Origin: Sulfitobacter sp. F26169L
GTDB taxonomy: Bacteria > Pseudomonadota > Alphaproteobacteria > Rhodobacterales > Rhodobacteraceae
DNA: 64,000 bases
Direction: 5' to 3'
NCBI RefSeq assembly: GCF_026410285.1
Contig: NZ_JAPMLP010000004.1
Location: forward strand, 62,242-126,241
Positions 61,374-64,000 of the stretch are shown here, piece by piece (within the stretch, counting starts at the first letter, position 1; each line of letters starts with the position of its first letter). The translations under genes and the position numbers were made by a program. The notes under the pieces were generated by a model. The model saw nothing but the letters and a program-made list of their open reading frames with translations, was not told the origin of the DNA and did not search any database.

Positions 61374-62246
61374 TTAGCGCTTGCCATAGTAAAGGCCGAC
61401 GACGTGCTCGGCTTGCGCAAAGAACAGCCAGCGTGCGGCAAGAACGCCACCAACATGGGCGGCGACCGCAATCAGGGCGATCCAGTGGTTGAACGGGAGC
61501 AGGAGCAGGATAAGGGGAAGAATTGTCATTAGGCCAATTGCGATGATCCGCAGCTTTTGCGCGTGTTTGCGCCCGATAACATAGACAAATTCGCGCAGCA
61601 GATAATTGGTGCCAGTGTGTGGCGGTTCAAATGCGCGTACGGTTCCGATACTGCCCAAGCCGGTTGCAGTTGCCATATCTGTGCCGCTGTTTGCCAATGC
61701 GCTGTCGCCATGCATCCAGGTGAAAACCTGAATGGCACCTGCCAACGCGAGCAGGATTACCGCCCATGTGGTCTGACCGGACAACAGCGCGCCACCGGCG
61801 ATGCAAAGGGAAATGAAGTTCGCGGGTGTCAAAAGACTGTTCCAGCGCGGTACGGTTTTTAGCTGGCCGTAGATCATCGAGGTGGTGAAGACTGTGCCGA
61901 GCGATGCGATCGCGCCGAGCCAGCCCAGAAAAACCCAGCGCTGTTCAAAAAACACCAGACCTGCGCCGTAGATCGCCATGAGTGTCAGGGCGGCAACCGC
62001 GCACCAAGCTTCCCGTGAAAGCCAGCTCGTGCGCCATTGGGTGAACGCCTTGAGCGCGCGTTCGGGATGGCCAAGGTGGAAGGTGGAAGAGATGAGCCCG
62101 CCAACCGCCAGAAGATAGGCGATGGTGAAGAAGGCAAATGCGCTCCACCCTGTTGTGGCGGGCATGCCGAGGCCGAGAAAGATCAGCAGGCCGAAACCCA
62201 AACCCGAGAAAGTGGAGAAGAAGATGACAGATGGTGCGGGATGCAT
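61374..62246 (-). CDS. soeC: DmsC/SoeC-like membrane anchor subunit
   Basis: 290 residues with about eight helices and a conserved HLGHPERALKAFTQWRTSWL segment, the mark of the DmsC anchor family. It binds the quinone and holds the molybdoenzyme at the inner membrane. The start shares a base with the soeB stop. In roseobacters this A-B-C arrangement is often the cytoplasmic sulfite dehydrogenase SoeABC; DMSO reductase is the alternative. Confidence 0.85.
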   Translation of the reverse strand: MHPAPSVIFFSTFSGLGFGLLIFLGLGMPATTGWSAFAFFTIAYLLAVGGLISSTFHLGHPERALKAFTQWRTSWLSREAWCAVAALTLMAIYGAGLVFFEQRWVFLGWLGAIASLGTVFTTSMIYGQLKTVPRWNSLLTPANFISLCIAGGALLSGQTTWAVILLALAGAIQVFTWMHGDSALANSGTDMATATGLGSIGTVRAFEPPHTGTNYLLREFVYVIGRKHAQKLRIIAIGLMTILPLILLLLPFNHWIALIAVAAHVGGVLAARWLFFAQAEHVVGLYYGKR

Positions 62247-63004
62247 CAGATTTTCTCCAGCGTTTTGTCGAGCCAGCTCAGGAAGCCTTTGCTCTCTGTT
62301 GCGACAGGTTCGAGGAAGGGGGCGAGGATGTCGAGCTGTTCGTCCTGTCGGGCAAGCTGGTCTTTGGGGCGCGGGGGCAGATATTTGTTCACCGGTTTGG
62401 TGCCTTGTTCAGGCATCAGATCAATACCGCCCCGCTCTGCCACCAGTTTGGACACATCTGAATTCGGATCCCCTAAATCGCCGAAATGGCGCGCGTTTGC
62501 GGGGCAGGTGCGGACGCAAGACGGGGTGCGATCCACCTCTGGCAGGTTTTCGTTATATATACGATCAACGCAGAGGGTGCACTTTTTCATCACACCTGCG
62601 GCTGCGTCCATTTCACGTGCGCCGTAGGGGCAGGCCCATGCGCAAAGACCACAGCCGATGCAGTCACTTTCGTTCACCAGTACGATGCCATCCTCGACAC
62701 GTTTATAACTGGCCCCTGTGGGACAGACGGTGACGCAGGGTGCGTCATCGCAGTGCAGGCAGGATTTGGGAAAGTGGATCAGCTGGGCATCGCCTTGGCT
62801 TGGCTGGACCTCGTAGCTGTGCACGCGGTTGAGGAAGGTGCCGGACGGATCAGCGCCGTAAGGGTCCTGATCTGACAGGGGGGCACCGTAGTTTTCAGTG
62901 TTCCAGCCTTTGCAGGAGATCACGCAGGCGTGGCAGCCTACGCAGGTGTCCAGATCAATGACAAGGCCGAGCTTCTTCTCGGTACTGGTGGGCAGTTGTG
63001 TCAT
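62246..63004 (-). CDS. soeB: SoeB/DmsB-like iron-sulfur subunit
   Basis: 252 residues from the ATG at 63004; the open frame runs into the dispersed repeat upstream, which is not coding. Four 4Fe-4S cluster motifs are visible: CVGCHACVISCK, CLHCDDAPCVTVCP, CIGCGLCAWACP and CTLC...CVRTCP. It carries electrons between the molybdenum subunit and the membrane anchor. The sequence has no twin-arginine signal, consistent with cytoplasmic SoeB. Confidence 0.88.
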   Translation of the reverse strand: MTQLPTSTEKKLGLVIDLDTCVGCHACVISCKGWNTENYGAPLSDQDPYGADPSGTFLNRVHSYEVQPSQGDAQLIHFPKSCLHCDDAPCVTVCPTGASYKRVEDGIVLVNESDCIGCGLCAWACPYGAREMDAAAGVMKKCTLCVDRIYNENLPEVDRTPSCVRTCPANARHFGDLGDPNSDVSKLVAERGGIDLMPEQGTKPVNKYLPPRPKDQLARQDEQLDILAPFLEPVATESKGFLSWLDKTLEKI

Positions 63005-63032
63005 ATGGTCTGCTCCTGTTTTGACGGGATGA

Positions 63033-63092
63033 GGGGGCCAGCCCCCATCGGCATGCTGCCGATTCCCCCGGGATACTTTTGGCCAAAAGAAG
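63033..63092 (+). repeat. Dispersed structured intergenic repeat, copy 3
   Basis: GGGGGC-CA-GCCCCC, stem ATCGGCA-TGC-TGCCGAT, then TCCCCCGGGATACTTTTGG with CCAAAAGAA. The middle stem is wholly different from copies 1 and 2 yet perfectly paired. It lies inside an operon, between soeA and soeB. Confidence 0.85.
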
Positions 63093-63098
63093 TAGACA

Positions 63099-64000
63099 TC
63101 ATTTGCCAACCTTCCATTTCAATTCCGAGGGACCTTGGCCAACGGGAGATTTCAGCGGAGGCATCGAGGGTTGTGATTCTGCATCTGGTGGAGGGTTTAC
63201 CTTTTTGATCGCGACTTTGAGGTCGAACCATGCGGCCTGTCCCGTGACGGGATCGGAATTGGCCCAACGCAAGCCATCGCCTTTGGGGGGCATCAGTTCA
63301 TGGATGAGATGGTTGAGCAAGAACCCTTTGGTGGCCTCCGGTGCGTCCTTGTCCAGAGCCCAAGCACCTTTGCGTTTGCCTATGGCGTTCCATGTCCAGA
63401 TGGTATTTTCGTTGAGCGCCGCCATTTCCATAACCGGCACAGTGATGGCGCCGTGGGGAGAGGTGATTTGTGCCCAGTCGCCATCGGCGAGACCGCGTGC
63501 GCGCATCAGTTTGGTTGGTACATACATCGGGTTGCGACCATGGAGCTGGCGCAACCATGCGTTCTGGCTTCCCCATGAGTGGTACATTGCCATCGGTCTT
63601 TGAGTTAGGGCCGTTACAGTAAAGCCTTCGTTGCCCTGCTGATCGGTGTCGTACCAGATGGGAAGGGGCGACATGGTGTGTTTGATCCGTGCGCGCAGGT
63701 GATCAGGCGGTTGGCGTTTTCCATGGCCTTCCGCCGCGAGCTGGAATTTGCGCATCGGCTCTGCATAGAGGGAAAAGAGGTAGGGCTGGGGCGAATCATA
63801 GAGGCCCATTTTGACCGCCCAGTCCTGGTAGGCTGCATTCCAAGGTTTGTAATAGTTCGAACCATCGGGGATGTGTTCGACAAAGAAGCCGCCATTTTCG
63901 ATGTAGTTATCGATCTGGCTTTCGTTCACGCCGCCCCGCCCTGCCTGGGGGCCATGATCGCCCATGCGCCAACCGGCGAGCGGACCAACGCCGGGGCGGC
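63099..64000 (-). CDS. soeA: SoeA/DmsA-like molybdopterin oxidoreductase, N-terminal part beyond window
   Basis: The last 300 residues of a molybdopterin enzyme; the frame is open to the window end, so the ATG at 63965 is internal and not the start. The molydopterin dinucleotide-binding domain is recognisable (FTVTALTQRPMAMYHSWGSQ, NPMYVPTKLMRARGLADGDW, WTWNAIGKRKGAWALDKDAP). Gene order molybdenum subunit, four-cluster ferredoxin, DmsC-type anchor fits SoeABC, which oxidises cytoplasmic sulfite to sulfate and feeds quinone. The N-terminal iron-sulfur and active-site regions are outside the window, so DMSO or other reductases cannot be excluded. Confidence 0.85.
   Translation of the reverse strand, partial: RPGVGPLAGWRMGDHGPQAGRGGVNESQIDNYIENGGFFVEHIPDGSNYYKPWNAAYQDWAVKMGLYDSPQPYLFSLYAEPMRKFQLAAEGHGKRQPPDHLRARIKHTMSPLPIWYDTDQQGNEGFTVTALTQRPMAMYHSWGSQNAWLRQLHGRNPMYVPTKLMRARGLADGDWAQITSPHGAITVPVMEMAALNENTIWTWNAIGKRKGAWALDKDAPEATKGFLLNHLIHELMPPKGDGLRWANSDPVTGQAAWFDLKVAIKKVNPPPDAESQPSMPPLKSPVGQGPSELKWKVGK

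Noticed and set aside
63005..63109. N-terminal 35-residue extension of the SoeB-like protein
   Set aside because: The extension is a translation of the dispersed repeat; the ATG at 63004 gives the family start.

Overview
The window is a 64 kb stretch of an alphaproteobacterial chromosome, almost certainly Rhodobacterales (Roseobacter group). The indicators are a complete PhyR/NepR/EcfG general stress response locus, a TAXI-type TRAP transporter, a SoeABC-like molybdoenzyme, short intergenic gaps with many ATGA/GTGA start-stop overlaps, and a dispersed structured intergenic repeat. It is gene-dense. I see no transposase, integrase, phage structural gene, CRISPR array, rRNA or tRNA. The species cannot be fixed from the sequence alone.

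Layout. 1-5.4 kb: a Crp/Fnr regulator cut by the window edge, a receiver-like protein without its phosphorylation residues, and the stress locus (phyR on minus; nepR-ecfG-HisKA_2 sensor kinase on plus). Five sites match the EcfG promoter pattern GGAAC-N16/17-CGTT: two interleaved and divergent between phyR and nepR, one before a DUF883 gene, one before a 49-residue membrane peptide, and one far away at 52.7 kb before an OmpA-like lipoprotein. 5.4-10.1 kb: cupin-HTH regulator, gabT, a periplasmic DUF5666-like protein and a membrane-anchored glutamate-synthase-like protein. 10.1-21 kb: the most unusual region, a TAXI-TRAP transporter followed on the same strand by a nitrilase-family amidase, an oversized Orn/Lys/Arg-type decarboxylase, an ATP-grasp ligase and a C45/Ntn acyltransferase-hydrolase. 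21-25 kb: PqiA (split into two genes), PqiB and PqiC, an MCE lipid-transport system. 25-30 kb: smpB, sulfurtransferase, aromatic aminotransferase, class A PBP. 30-37 kb: type I secretion ABC/HlyD pair, RidA, GDPD, FemAB-like protein, pterin dehydratase, MscS. 37-53 kb: peroxiredoxin, ferredoxin reductase, rsmD, map, sfsA, MoCF-domain protein, AhpD-like protein, OmpA protein, LysR, ZntB/CorA, FadH-like reductase, rppH, sugar kinase, nth, Ada/Ogt-like protein. 53-64 kb: glycine-zipper OmpA lipoprotein, FMN reductase, VOC protein, a divergent pair resembling the two halves of MnmC, EamA permease, lytic transglycosylase, dapA, M20 amidohydrolase, and SoeC-SoeB-SoeA (the last truncated by the window end).

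How the parts fit. The stress locus and its promoters form one regulatory circuit whose targets here are envelope proteins. The 10-21 kb cluster looks like an uptake-plus-amide/amine metabolism system with no function I can name; it is the best candidate for something undescribed. Three copies of one structured repeat (smpB 3' side, corA/fadH gap, soeA/soeB gap) show compensatory changes in an internal stem, so the structure rather than the sequence appears to be kept.
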